From Arthrobacter_B citreus (GTDB lineage: Bacteria; Actinomycetota; Actinomycetes; Actinomycetales; Micrococcaceae), in the NCBI RefSeq assembly GCF_042429235.1, contig NZ_JBHMBA010000002.1: 64,000 nucleotides of DNA. One strand, written 5' to 3'. Of this stretch, positions 1 to 7,351 are shown one piece after another. The stretch's first letter is position 1. Each line of letters starts with the position of its first letter. The translations under genes were made by a program, and so were the position numbers. The notes beneath the pieces were generated by a model. That model was not told the DNA's origin and made no database searches. It saw nothing but the letters and a program-made list of their open reading frames with translations.

Positions 1-320
1 ACCCTCGTCCAGCGGTACCGCGGCACCGGGTAGCCCAATCCGGGAATCGACAGGCATCCCTCCATGTGGTCTTCCTGACGGTCCTCACTCAGTTCCAGTA
101 CGGGGTTGACCACGTGTCCGGCATGGCCGTCAATCCGGTAGGTGAAAACGCGGAGACTGACGCCAACCTGCGGTGCGGCAAGTCCGGCACCATCAACGTC
201 CTCCATGGTTTCTTCCATGTCGGCAACGAGCTTGGCCAGTTCAGGCCCGAAGTCCGTGACTTCCTCGGCGCGGGTCCGAAGGACTGGGTCGCCGATTATC
301 CGGATGTTCAGGATTGCCAT
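1..320 (-). CDS. def: Peptide deformylase, C-terminal part beyond window edge
   Basis: Peptide deformylase removes the formyl group from the N-terminal methionine of new proteins in the cytoplasm. The frame begins at the ATG whose complement ends at 320 and runs off the left edge without a stop. Motif 1 (GAGLAAPQVG, residues 44-53) and motif 2 (EGCLSIPG, residues 87-94, with metal ligand Cys89) are both intact. The HEXXH motif that supplies the other metal ligands must lie outside the window. The first residues, MAILNIRIIGDPVL, fit the normal N-terminus of actinobacterial Def. About 106 residues are visible out of the roughly 190 usual for the family. The gene is read leftward, downstream of the nuclease gene on the same strand, with a gap of about 250 bp. 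Confidence 0.95.
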   Translation of the reverse strand, partial: MAILNIRIIGDPVLRTRAEEVTDFGPELAKLVADMEETMEDVDGAGLAAPQVGVSLRVFTYRIDGHAGHVVNPVLELSEDRQEDHMEGCLSIPGLGYPVPRYRWTR

Positions 321-572
321 CTGGGGTTTGTTCCTTACTGTTGCTGCTGACTCTGCTGATGCTTGCTGCCTGCCGGCGGGTACTGCTGACCATCTGGTTC
401 AGCCGGACCTGCCTGCCGGACCGATGTGACAGACGGATCTTTCCGCTTACCAGTCTAGTTGGACCGCGCGTCATCCAGCGCGCCGCAGGCAGAGTCCGTC
501 CGGGGACATGGCACCAATGCGGATGGGAGCAGGTCAAACACGCGCCAACCGCAGGTCGTGTCGACCAGGCCG

Positions 573-1454
573 TTACGGCACCGAGGGCTGGGAAATCTGC
601 ACTGCGTGAGCACCGACGGGAGGCGGCGCGATCGGCAGGAGCGCTCGTCCCGCCGCCGCGACGTCGTACGAGGTTTGCCACAGTCTGCGGAGTGCGCAGA
701 ATTTGAACCAGTGCTGTGGAAGGACCGCCGGGTTGGCGCGCATGGGCCGGACTTCGGTCTGTCCGACGGCAACTCCGAGCAGCAACGGGTCCTCTCCGTA
801 GGCCCAGGGCTCCCAAATGCCGTTTCCGGCATCGACCAGCGATTCTTTCGCCTTCATTCCGGCAACGAGCTGCATGACAACCTTGTCATCCAGGGGCTTG
901 ACCTGCCCGTCGCGGTCGGTGTTCTTGGTCTTGTAGTCGATCAGGCAGAGCCTGCCGTTGATTCGCGCCACCAGATCCAGCGTTCCCGCGTAGCCCAGCT
1001 CGTCATTCCACACGGTGATTTCCGGCGCCAGGGGCTCAACCTGGTAGAGGTCCCACCACTCGTCAAAGCGGTCCGCAAACTGATGCTCGCCGTGTTCCTG
1101 CAGCGCGGCACGTGCTGATTCGACCTCGTGCGGAAGGTTCAGTGCACGGAGTGATACCTGCTCACAGTAGAAGTGAACCCGCGTTCCGCGTTCCGCCGCC
1201 TTGTCCCGATAGCGCTCGGAGGCGCGCGAAGCTTCCTTGGCCACGGAGCGAAGCGCTCCAGGGTTGCCCAGGCTTGCTGCCAGCTTGGGGTCCTTGATGA
1301 CGGCATTTGCTGCCATGTGGCCATGCCAGCCGTCGAGCGAAGTGGCGCCCTGCGCGATGACAGTGGTGATGGAGGGTACCGACGGCGGTTCCGAGAGGGA
1401 ACGGGAGTACATCCGCCCAAATTCTGTTGAATGTGCCAGAGCTGGTTCAGTCAT
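573..1454 (-). CDS. Stand-alone PD-(D/E)XK superfamily nuclease (RecB/Cas4-like fold)
   Basis: This 293-residue protein carries the core of the PD-(D/E)XK nuclease fold: an acidic residue near Glu145, Asp160 in GYAGTLDL, and the pair Asp173-x-Lys175 in LIDYKTKN. The spacing matches RecB-like and Cas4-like exonuclease domains. I see no four-cysteine Fe-S cluster (only Cys97, Cys170 and a C-terminal Cys), so it is not a typical Cas4. No helicase or CRISPR genes are nearby. The ATG at 1454 has no better competitor. The gene stands alone between def and a tRNA gene. Its DNA substrate cannot be told from the sequence; a role in repair or recombination is an inference from the fold. Confidence 0.75.
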   Translation of the reverse strand: MTEPALAHSTEFGRMYSRSLSEPPSVPSITTVIAQGATSLDGWHGHMAANAVIKDPKLAASLGNPGALRSVAKEASRASERYRDKAAERGTRVHFYCEQVSLRALNLPHEVESARAALQEHGEHQFADRFDEWWDLYQVEPLAPEITVWNDELGYAGTLDLVARINGRLCLIDYKTKNTDRDGQVKPLDDKVVMQLVAGMKAKESLVDAGNGIWEPWAYGEDPLLLGVAVGQTEVRPMRANPAVLPQHWFKFCALRRLWQTSYDVAAAGRALLPIAPPPVGAHAVQISQPSVP

Positions 1455-1584
1455 ATCTTCAGTTTGTCATCCGGCACCGACCTTTAGGCAAAACGGGTGC
1501 TCCGGGCGATTTCGATGTCGAGGAAGTCCCTTCACGGCGTACATCCGGACATGGGGCGGCAGCGGCGGAGGGCGAGCAACGAGC

Positions 1585-1628
1585 GGGAGGTGCGTAGTGG
1601 TGGGAGGTGCTTTGATATCGGGAGGTGC
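1585..1628. repeat. Three direct copies of GGGAGGTGC
   Basis: The 9-mer GGGAGGTGC occurs at 1585-1593, 1602-1610 and 1620-1628, with start-to-start steps of 17 and 18 bp. It lies in the gap between the nuclease start and the tRNA-Val terminator. No function is evident. Confidence 0.5.
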
Positions 1629-1659
1629 TCAGTGGCGAACCATGCTCAGGAGCGTTAAC

Positions 1660-1683
1660 AAAAAAAGGCCCCCGAAGGGACCT
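1660..1683 (-). terminator. Terminator of tRNA-Val(CAC)
   Basis: Read leftward there is a hairpin AGGTCCC-TTCG-GGGGCCT followed by a run of seven T residues. This is the classic form of an intrinsic terminator and sits about 30 bp past the 3' end of the leftward tRNA-Val gene. Confidence 0.8.
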
Positions 1684-1712
1684 CTTAGTGAAGCATCTAC
1701 TTCTGTAACTGG

Positions 1713-1787
1713 TGGTGGGCGATACTGGGTTCGAACCAGTGACCTCTTCGGTGTGAACGAAGCGCGCTACCACTGCGCCAATCGCCC
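1713..1787 (-). tRNA. tRNA-Val (anticodon CAC)
   Basis: Read leftward, the acceptor stem GGGCGAT pairs with ATCGCCC, the anticodon loop is TTCACAC inside a CTTCG/CGAAG stem, and the T loop is TTCGAAC. The anticodon CAC reads GUG valine codons. Discriminator A is at 1716 and a CCA end is encoded at 1713-1715. It is transcribed away from the other tRNA genes in the window. Confidence 0.95.
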
Positions 1788-2383
1788 CCTTGCCGCGAGT
1801 TGTCTGCACAACCGCAACGTGTAAAGATGCTAGCCCAGATTGGAGCCGACTCCAAACCGGCGTGCATTCAGCGGATTTCCGGGCACTCGACATTCACCGG
1901 AACCCCTTGGCCGCGTTGGCGCTTGTCAGCCGGGACGACCGGCGTCGTCGTACCCACCATGTCGGCGCTCCCGCTGCACCCACTCACGCGTGCCCCCATC
2001 CACCAAGCCTCCACCCACTAGGCCGCCGTCGCATTCCTTGATGCATCATTTCGCCACCCCTTCGAATACGCCTGGTCCATCTCCACGCATCTTGGGATGA
2101 ATGCCGAATTGTTGGGCAATAGGCGATCACCGAGTGGGCGGCCAGCCCACTTCGGTCAGTTCCGCAGCTCCTCGCCAGCGTGCACGCCGTGGCCGTGCGG
2201 CGGGATTGGGCCCTCACCTGCGACGATACTTAGGACCATTCGAAAGCCACCCAACCACGCCGAAGTTTGGTCCGATTGGACGAACCACGAAACGTCCAGT
2301 AGAGTTTTTCTTCGTTGGAAAGCGGGAGTTCGCCGCGAAAAGCGAAAGCGATTCGGGGATGAAAACACTAACTTTCTCAGCAT
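1788..2383. other. Divergent intergenic region between tRNA units, no gene seen
   Basis: This stretch of about 600 bp separates the leftward tRNA-Val from the rightward tRNA array. The open frames in it have no recognisable domain, no good ribosome-binding sites and untypical composition, so none is called. It should hold the promoters of both tRNA units. Confidence 0.6.
2276..2305 (+). promoter_or_regulatory. Candidate promoter of the tRNA array
   Basis: TTGGAC (2276-2281) and TAGAGT (2300-2305) are separated by 18 bp and match a sigma-70-type -35 and an actinobacterial TANNNT -10. Transcription would begin near 2312, leaving a leader of about 70 nt before the first tRNA-Gly. The call rests on motif match only. 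Confidence 0.4.
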
Positions 2384-2457
2384 GCGGACGTAGCTCAGCT
2401 GGCTAGAGCACCACCTTGCCAAGGTGGATGTCGCGGGTTCGAATCCCGTCGTCCGCT
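2384..2457 (+). tRNA. tRNA-Gly (anticodon GCC), copy 1
   Basis: Acceptor stem GCGGACG pairs with CGTCCGC, discriminator T at 2457. The anticodon loop TTGCCAA sits in a CCACC/GGTGG stem, giving anticodon GCC. No CCA is encoded. It is identical over 74 nt to the two further copies downstream. Confidence 0.95.
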
Positions 2458-2518
2458 CGCAAGTCACTGTAAAACCGGTTGATTCTGACTGGTCGGCCTA
2501 TGCTTATGCAGTGGTCAC

Positions 2519-2592
2519 GGTGGGGTGGCCGAGAGGCGAGGCAGCGGCCTGCAAAGCCGTATACGCGGGTTCGAATCCCGTCCCCACCTCCA
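2519..2592 (+). tRNA. tRNA-Cys (anticodon GCA)
   Basis: Acceptor stem GGTGGGG pairs with CCCCACC; the anticodon loop is CTGCAAA in a GCGGC/GCCGT stem, giving GCA for cysteine. Discriminator T is at 2589 and CCA is encoded at 2590-2592. It is the only single-copy member of the array. Confidence 0.95.
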
Positions 2593-2615
2593 CGGTGGAC
2601 TTGCAAGCCCTTTGG

Positions 2616-2687
2616 GCGCGATTGGCGCAGCGGTAGCGCGCTTCCCTGACACGGAAGAGGTCACTGGTTCGATCCCAGTATCGCGCA
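2616..2687 (+). tRNA. tRNA-Val (anticodon GAC), copy 1
   Basis: Acceptor stem GCGCGAT pairs with ATCGCGC, discriminator A at 2687. The anticodon loop CTGACAC in a CTTCC/GGAAG stem gives GAC. No CCA is encoded. It is identical to copy 2 at 2845-2916. Confidence 0.95.
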
Positions 2688-2725
2688 CTACAGTTAGACG
2701 CTTTTTGCGTGCAACTGTGTTTTTT

Positions 2726-2799
2726 GCGGACGTAGCTCAGCTGGCTAGAGCACCACCTTGCCAAGGTGGATGTCGCGGGTTCGAATCCCGTCGTCCGCT
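2726..2799 (+). tRNA. tRNA-Gly (anticodon GCC), copy 2
   Basis: Exact 74-nt repeat of the tRNA-Gly at 2384-2457, preceded by a short T-rich spacer. With the following tRNA-Val it forms a duplicated pair. Confidence 0.95.
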
Positions 2800-2844
2800 C
2801 TCTTGACTGCATCAGAGGTTCCTCTGGAACATTTGATGTGTCAA

Positions 2845-2916
2845 GCGCGATTGGCGCAGCGGTAGCGCGCTTCCCTGACACGGAAGAGGTCACTGGTTCG
2901 ATCCCAGTATCGCGCA
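2845..2916 (+). tRNA. tRNA-Val (anticodon GAC), copy 2
   Basis: Exact 72-nt repeat of the tRNA-Val at 2616-2687. The spacers around it differ from those around copy 1, so the identity stops at the gene ends. Confidence 0.95.
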
Positions 2917-2941
2917 CGGACAGTTTCGGCTGTCTTGTTTT

Positions 2942-3015
2942 GCGGACGTAGCTCAGCTGGCTAGAGCACCACCTTGCCAAGGTGGATGTCGCGGGTTCGA
3001 ATCCCGTCGTCCGCT
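2942..3015 (+). tRNA. tRNA-Gly (anticodon GCC), copy 3
   Basis: Third exact copy of the tRNA-Gly and the last gene of the array. The array terminator begins 30 bp further on. Confidence 0.95.
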
Positions 3016-3045
3016 CAGATGATTACCTCCGGAGTCCGGAGCAAT

Positions 3046-3088
3046 ACGCAGAAGGAGCAGACCAATGGTCTGCTCCTTCTGCGTTTAA
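3046..3088 (+). terminator. Strong hairpin ending the tRNA array
   Basis: Perfect 18-bp stem: ACGCAGAAGGAGCAGACC at 3046-3063 pairs with 3067-3084 across a 3-nt loop, followed by TTTAA. The T tract is short, but the stem is by far the strongest fold in the region and sits directly after the last tRNA. Confidence 0.8.
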
Positions 3089-3169
3089 CGAGTCACCCAG
3101 CGTTTGCCGTCTTGAACCACGCTTACCCTGTGGCCCGCAGGCCTGCGGCGCCAGGCACTGAGGCATCGG

Positions 3170-3270
3170 GGAGCGGCGGACGACGGCGGGGCGGCGGGGC
3201 GGCGGGCGACGGCGGGGTGGTCGACGACGGCAGGGCGGCGACGGTACGGCGGCAAGGGCGGTGACGATGG
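3170..3270. repeat. Low-complexity GGCGGGG/GACGGCGG tract
   Basis: About 100 bp of nearly pure G-rich sequence on the top strand, built from irregular CGGCGGGG and CGACGG units. It contains many runs of three or four G and could fold into a G-quadruplex. It lies between the tRNA array and the HNH gene. No open frame here looks real. Confidence 0.6.
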
Positions 3271-3370
3271 CATGCCGTGTCCTCCACAGCCAGCCAGAGA
3301 TTCGCCCGCATCGCTAGTTGTCCACAAAATCGAACATGCGTTCGAAGAGGCTGGCCGTTCCTGAAATGCT

Positions 3371-4879
3371 GTGTGTATGGAAGATGACCAGCACAGCCAG
3401 TCGGTTTCATCACATTTTCTAGATCCACAACTTGCCACTACGCCCAACGCCACCCCCTGCGGTGGGTCGTCCGGCTCTGCCTGCATCGAGGAACTGGTGC
3501 GAGTCACTTCAGTTGCGCGCAACATCTTTTTCGAACTTCACACATCGCTGCCCCTGCTCGATGCCCCGGAACTTGTGGCCTTTGCCTCAACTGCAGAGGA
3601 ACTCTCCCGGATCGTGGACCACATGCAGCTGGCTGCCGCGGCGGCGTTGGACCGTGCGCGGATTTGTGCTGAGGTATCTGAGCCATGGGTGACTCCGGAG
3701 GGCAAGATCCAGCAGGAATACAAAAATACGGCGGAGTACCTGCGGCATAGGCTGCGGATCAGCCGGCGGGAAGCCTGGAAACGGATTCGGCTTGGGTCGG
3801 CGCTGGCGCCGGTTGTGAGTTTGACCGGTCAACCGATCCCCCCGGAGCTTGCCGCGCTCTCCGAACGCTCTTCCCGCGGGGAAGTATCCGGAGACGGAGC
3901 TCAAGTGGTGAGCCTTGCCATGAGACAGGTTCAGGGCTGCGGCACTCCGGAAGATCGGGCGGCTATGGAGTCCGCTCTGACCGATGTTGCCGCCAGCCAG
4001 GATCTGGACGCACTAAGTGTCGTGGCAAGCGCCTGGGTGAATCATCTGGACCCGGACGGAACAGAGCCAACGGATCAGCAAAAAGCGGAGCTGCAGGGCC
4101 TGTTTATCCGCCGTAAGTACCGAGGACTGCATCGCGTGGATATCTTCGCCACGGATGATCAGTTCGAAACACTCATGACGGCGCTGGCGCCTGAGGCCAA
4201 CCCCCGTGGTGGTGCCGCCCAAGTCCCAAACGGATCCTGTGAGGATATGGAAGGCAAGGAACGTGCAGTCCCGAGTGATCCCCGAACCTATCCGCAGAAG
4301 TGCCTGGATGGGTTGGTCACTTCCTGCATGCTCGCCCTGTCCTCCGGCCAGTTGCCGGCAAGTGGCGGGTCGAAGCCACAGGTTCTGGCCGTCATACCGT
4401 ACGAACAGCTCAGGGACCGGATCGTAAGAAAAGCGGAGAGCGGCATGCTGGCCTTTGCCGGCCCTGTTCCTCCTCATCAGATCCGCCGTATCGCATGTGA
4501 TGCCGACATCATTCCGGTTGTGTTGAATGGGGAAGGCCGCATCCTGGACGTCGGGAAGGCCGCCCGCTTTTTCCCGCCGCATCTTCGAAAGGCAATCATC
4601 GCCAGAGACGGTGGCTGCGCCTTCCCCGGATGCACCTCCCCCGCACCCTGGTGCGAAGCCCACCACATTGAATATCACTCCCACGGAGGCACCACCAGCA
4701 CAGACAACGGTGTCTTGCTGTGCGGATTCCACCATCACCTGATCCACCGGGAGAAATGGCGCATCAACATCATGCGCGGCACACCGTGGTTTACCCCTCC
4801 CACTTATGTTGACCCGTTCCAGGCGCCGCTGCGGAATACCTACTTCCATCCGCTGCGTCCTTACCGGCGGGTGGGCTGA
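3371..4879 (+). CDS. DUF222 / HNH endonuclease domain protein
   Basis: A 502-residue protein (500 if translation starts at the ATG two codons later). The N-terminal two thirds match the DUF222 region typical of actinobacterial 13E12-repeat proteins. The C-terminus (about residues 410-465) is an HNH nuclease domain with GCAFPGC, CEAHHIEYHSHGG and LLCGFHHHLIH, so both zinc-binding cysteine pairs and the catalytic histidines are present. Micrococcaceae and mycobacteria usually carry several copies of this family. Their function is not established; a link to mobile DNA or DNA processing has been suggested for the family. The gene is intact and stands alone. Confidence 0.9.
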   Translation: MCMEDDQHSQSVSSHFLDPQLATTPNATPCGGSSGSACIEELVRVTSVARNIFFELHTSLPLLDAPELVAFASTAEELSRIVDHMQLAAAAALDRARICAEVSEPWVTPEGKIQQEYKNTAEYLRHRLRISRREAWKRIRLGSALAPVVSLTGQPIPPELAALSERSSRGEVSGDGAQVVSLAMRQVQGCGTPEDRAAMESALTDVAASQDLDALSVVASAWVNHLDPDGTEPTDQQKAELQGLFIRRKYRGLHRVDIFATDDQFETLMTALAPEANPRGGAAQVPNGSCEDMEGKERAVPSDPRTYPQKCLDGLVTSCMLALSSGQLPASGGSKPQVLAVIPYEQLRDRIVRKAESGMLAFAGPVPPHQIRRIACDADIIPVVLNGEGRILDVGKAARFFPPHLRKAIIARDGGCAFPGCTSPAPWCEAHHIEYHSHGGTTSTDNGVLLCGFHHHLIHREKWRINIMRGTPWFTPPTYVDPFQAPLRNTYFHPLRPYRRVG

Positions 4880-5188
4880 GTACCCTCATCGCCGGCGGTT
4901 CGAGCGCCAGCACGACAGGCGGTTCGAGCAGGTTGGGCACCATCCTCACCGGGGCTTTGAACACCATGAGGACGGGGTTTGAACACCATCCTCACCGACA
5001 GATGGATTGAGTACCGTTTTCCACCAGCGGTGCCCATCGCCGCCCCCCGGCGGGTGAGCTTGATTCTCACCGTCTCGCCCCAAGCATCAGCGATTCCCTT
5101 GCTTTCTGTCCTTGGCCCATCTGCTCAGTGGGCTTACCATTGGAATGAACGGGAAACGTATGGTTTTCCCTGCGAAAGGAGGTGGTCC
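4880..5188. other. Intergenic region with short mixed repeats
   Basis: About 300 bp without a convincing gene. CACCATCCTCACCG occurs at 4939-4952 and again at 4984-4997, with a related CACCATGAGGACGG copy between them in which the CCTC core is inverted. CGGTTCGAGC occurs at about 4897 and 4920. It presumably also holds the promoter of the next gene. Confidence 0.45.
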
Positions 5189-5446
5189 GTGTCTGTATTT
5201 GACGGGCTCAAGGGCAAGGCCGGAGAGCTGAAGGACAAGGCTACCGAACTTGTGGGCGAAAATGCCGACAAGATCAAGGGCGGCATCGATCACGCAGGAA
5301 AGTTCGTCGATGAGAAGACCGGCGGCAAGTACTCCGACAAGATCGATGGCTTCCAGAGCAAGGCCTCGGAAGCGGTGGACAAGGTCGACCGCAAGCAGGG
5401 CCCAGACTCCGGAACCGAATCCGGACCCACTCCTCCGGCCGCATAA
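5189..5446 (+). CDS. MT0933/Rv0909-like antitoxin protein
   Basis: An 85-residue, very charged, helical protein. The segment around VDEKTGGKYSDKI is the hallmark of the MT0933 antitoxin family of mycobacteria and other actinobacteria. The GTG start at 5189 was chosen because it is preceded by a perfect AAAGGAGGTGG ribosome-binding site at 5175-5185 and the protein then begins MSVFDGLKGKAGEL as in the family. An upstream in-frame ATG at 4979 is not needed. No toxin gene is adjacent: the next gene is a ZapE-like ATPase on the other strand. The protein may therefore act on a partner elsewhere or be a general stress protein. The C-terminus is a low-complexity Pro/Ser/Gly tail. Confidence 0.8.
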   Translation: MSVFDGLKGKAGELKDKATELVGENADKIKGGIDHAGKFVDEKTGGKYSDKIDGFQSKASEAVDKVDRKQGPDSGTESGPTPPAA

Positions 5447-5464
5447 GCTCCAGAGCACGACAGG

Positions 5465-5505
5465 GGTCCCGGTCCCGCCGAGAGGCGGCACCGGGACCTT
5501 CGTCA
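5465..5505 (+). terminator. Terminator after the antitoxin-like gene
   Basis: Outer stem GGTCCCGG (5465-5472) pairs with CCGGGACC (5491-5498); an inner GCC/GGC pair closes a GAGA loop. It lies between convergent genes and may serve both. Confidence 0.75.
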
Positions 5506-5597
5506 TTTCCGAAGCGGCCTGGCCACCCGGGATGAGCCAGACGCCCGGCGCCAACACTGCCAGTGCAGTGATTCAGACCGGTAAACCGGGACCGAGG

Positions 5598-6635
5598 CTA
5601 GGCTGCTTCTCCGGTCTGTCCCTCACGGGCCAAAGCGGTAAGACGGGAAACCGCACGGAAGTATTTCTTCATGTAGCCGCCGTTCATCATTTCCTTAGTG
5701 AACAGTTGGTCAAAGGGAACCCCGCTGGCAAGAATCGGAACGTCCTTGTCGTACAGCCGGTCAGCCAGAACCACAAAGCGCAGCGCCACGGACTGCTCAG
5801 TGATCGTGCCGACGTTGTGCCAGGCGACGGCGTCGACACCGTCAATGAGCTGACGGTACCGGCTCGGATGAACAGTCGAGAGATGATTGATGAGGGCAGA
5901 GAAATCATCTTCGGCAACCACTTTGCCACTGAACTCCGCCGTCACTCGGTCAGCAAGCTCATCCTCCGCAACAGGATCGGGAGACTGCGGCAAACCACGG
6001 TGCCGGTAGTCCTCACCGTCGATGCGCACGACGTCGAACTGGTCAGCCAGGACCTGAATCTCCCGCTGGAAGTCGACGGCGGCAAAGCGCCCCTCGCCGA
6101 GCGAACCGGGCAGGGTGTTGGACGTGGCTGCAAGTTTGACGCCGGCGTCGGCCAATTCCCGCATCAGACGGGACATCAGGACTGTGTCTCCCGGATCATC
6201 CAGTTCAAATTCATCAATGCACACCAGTTTGTAGGCGCTGAGGGCATCAACGGTTTTCCGGAAGGACAGGGCGCCCACCAGGTTGGTGTATTCGACAAAC
6301 GTTCCGAAAGCCTTCGGGCCCTCGACGGCGTGCCACAGGCTGGCCAGCAGGTGGGTCTTACCGACACCAAATCCGCCGTCCAGATAGAAGCCGGCCTTGG
6401 AATCCGGTTTCTTGGCACCAAAAAGCTTGCGCAGCCCGGTGGGCGCGGGAACGTCGACTGCAGCAGCGAAGTCCCGCATGGAGCTCACGGCCTGCGACTG
6501 CGAAGGCTGCGATGGATCCGGACGGTAGCTGTCGAAGGACACTGAACCGAACCGGGGCGAAGGAAAGAATCCCTTCAGCAGTTCATCCGTCGAAACCTGG
6601 GGAGTCCGCTCCGCAAGGTGCTCCACTTGTGCCAC
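5598..6635 (-). CDS. zapE: ZapE/AFG1-family AAA+ ATPase
   Basis: A 345-residue P-loop ATPase. Walker A is GGFGVGKTHL (about residues 88-97) and Walker B is LVCIDEFEL. The motif YxxLVGALSF and the C-terminal block around HNVGTITEQSVALRF fit the ZapE/AFG1 family. In Proteobacteria ZapE associates with the Z-ring during division; mitochondrial AFG1 relatives act in protein quality control. The actinobacterial role has not been worked out as far as I know. The open frame extends further upstream, but the GTG at 6635 fits the family N-terminus (AERTPQVSTDELL) and a weak GGACGG precedes it. Transcribed alone. Confidence 0.85.
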   Translation of the reverse strand: MAQVEHLAERTPQVSTDELLKGFFPSPRFGSVSFDSYRPDPSQPSQSQAVSSMRDFAAAVDVPAPTGLRKLFGAKKPDSKAGFYLDGGFGVGKTHLLASLWHAVEGPKAFGTFVEYTNLVGALSFRKTVDALSAYKLVCIDEFELDDPGDTVLMSRLMRELADAGVKLAATSNTLPGSLGEGRFAAVDFQREIQVLADQFDVVRIDGEDYRHRGLPQSPDPVAEDELADRVTAEFSGKVVAEDDFSALINHLSTVHPSRYRQLIDGVDAVAWHNVGTITEQSVALRFVVLADRLYDKDVPILASGVPFDQLFTKEMMNGGYMKKYFRAVSRLTALAREGQTGEAA

Positions 6636-6786
6636 TGTGCGCAATCCGTCCGTTTGTTGCCTGCATCCGGCCCTGGGTTGCCGGTCCTGCTGCTGATCTG
6701 GTGCGGCGTTCTGCCGCCTTCGCAACGATACGCCAAAGAGCCCGGGTATTTGGAAATGAGAACGCTGGACGGAGGCATTACCCGCG

Positions 6787-7233
6787 GTGAACACTCGGAG
6801 CATGGATAAGCGGACAAGGCACGCCGGACCGGGACGGTATTCACCCCAGGAACGGGCACTCATCGGAATGGAATTGGGAACGGCGGTTTCCGCCATCGGT
6901 GGCGGCATTCTCTTGGCGCTGCGCCCTGACGGTTCCTTTCTCCACGCGGATCCGGCAGTGCTTAGCCGTACACCGTTTTCCTCATGGCGGATCCCAGGCC
7001 TGCTTCTTGCCGCAGGATGCGGCGGAGGCTACGCCATCGCAGGATTGCTTCACCTGCGGCGGAGCAGGGCGGCACGCTGGATTTCCATGGCGGCAGGCAC
7101 GGATCTGGTTGCTTTGGAGGCCTGGGAAATCACGTTCATCGAGTACCAGCCGCTGGAAGTTGTCTTCGCCGGAATCGGGGTCACTGTCGTGGTGCTGGCA
7201 TTACGGCTGCCGCTTCCGAGCCACGCCACCTGA
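6787..7233 (+). CDS. Small four-helix membrane protein, unknown
   Basis: A 148-residue protein with a charged N-terminus followed by about four hydrophobic segments (roughly residues 27-45, 70-88, 96-112 and 123-141). I recognise no family. A GTG at 6787 has GGAGG 11 nt upstream; an ATG five codons later is an alternative. It faces away from the ZapE gene and is followed by the rhodanese gene after about 120 bp. Function unknown. Confidence 0.6.
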   Translation: MNTRSMDKRTRHAGPGRYSPQERALIGMELGTAVSAIGGGILLALRPDGSFLHADPAVLSRTPFSSWRIPGLLLAAGCGGGYAIAGLLHLRRSRAARWISMAAGTDLVALEAWEITFIEYQPLEVVFAGIGVTVVVLALRLPLPSHAT

Positions 7234-7351
7234 AGCGCCCCGTGCCAGTGGGAAGCCACTCACCGAACCGTCAGTGGAAGTTTTCACCGCCCGGCGTCGT
7301 TAGGCTTGTAGGAAGCCCTGAATATCCAAGCCAAGGAAAGAAGTTTTGCGA

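Noticed and set aside
573..1454. Cas4 of a CRISPR system
   Set aside because: No four-cysteine Fe-S cluster pattern and no cas genes or repeats nearby.
1790..2383. Short protein-coding frames between the tRNA units
   Set aside because: Pro/His/Arg-rich translations with no ribosome-binding sites and no relatives recognised; region better explained as promoters.
3371..4879. Homing endonuclease or intron-encoded HNH
   Set aside because: The DUF222 N-terminal region marks the actinobacterial 13E12-type family, and no intron boundaries are seen.
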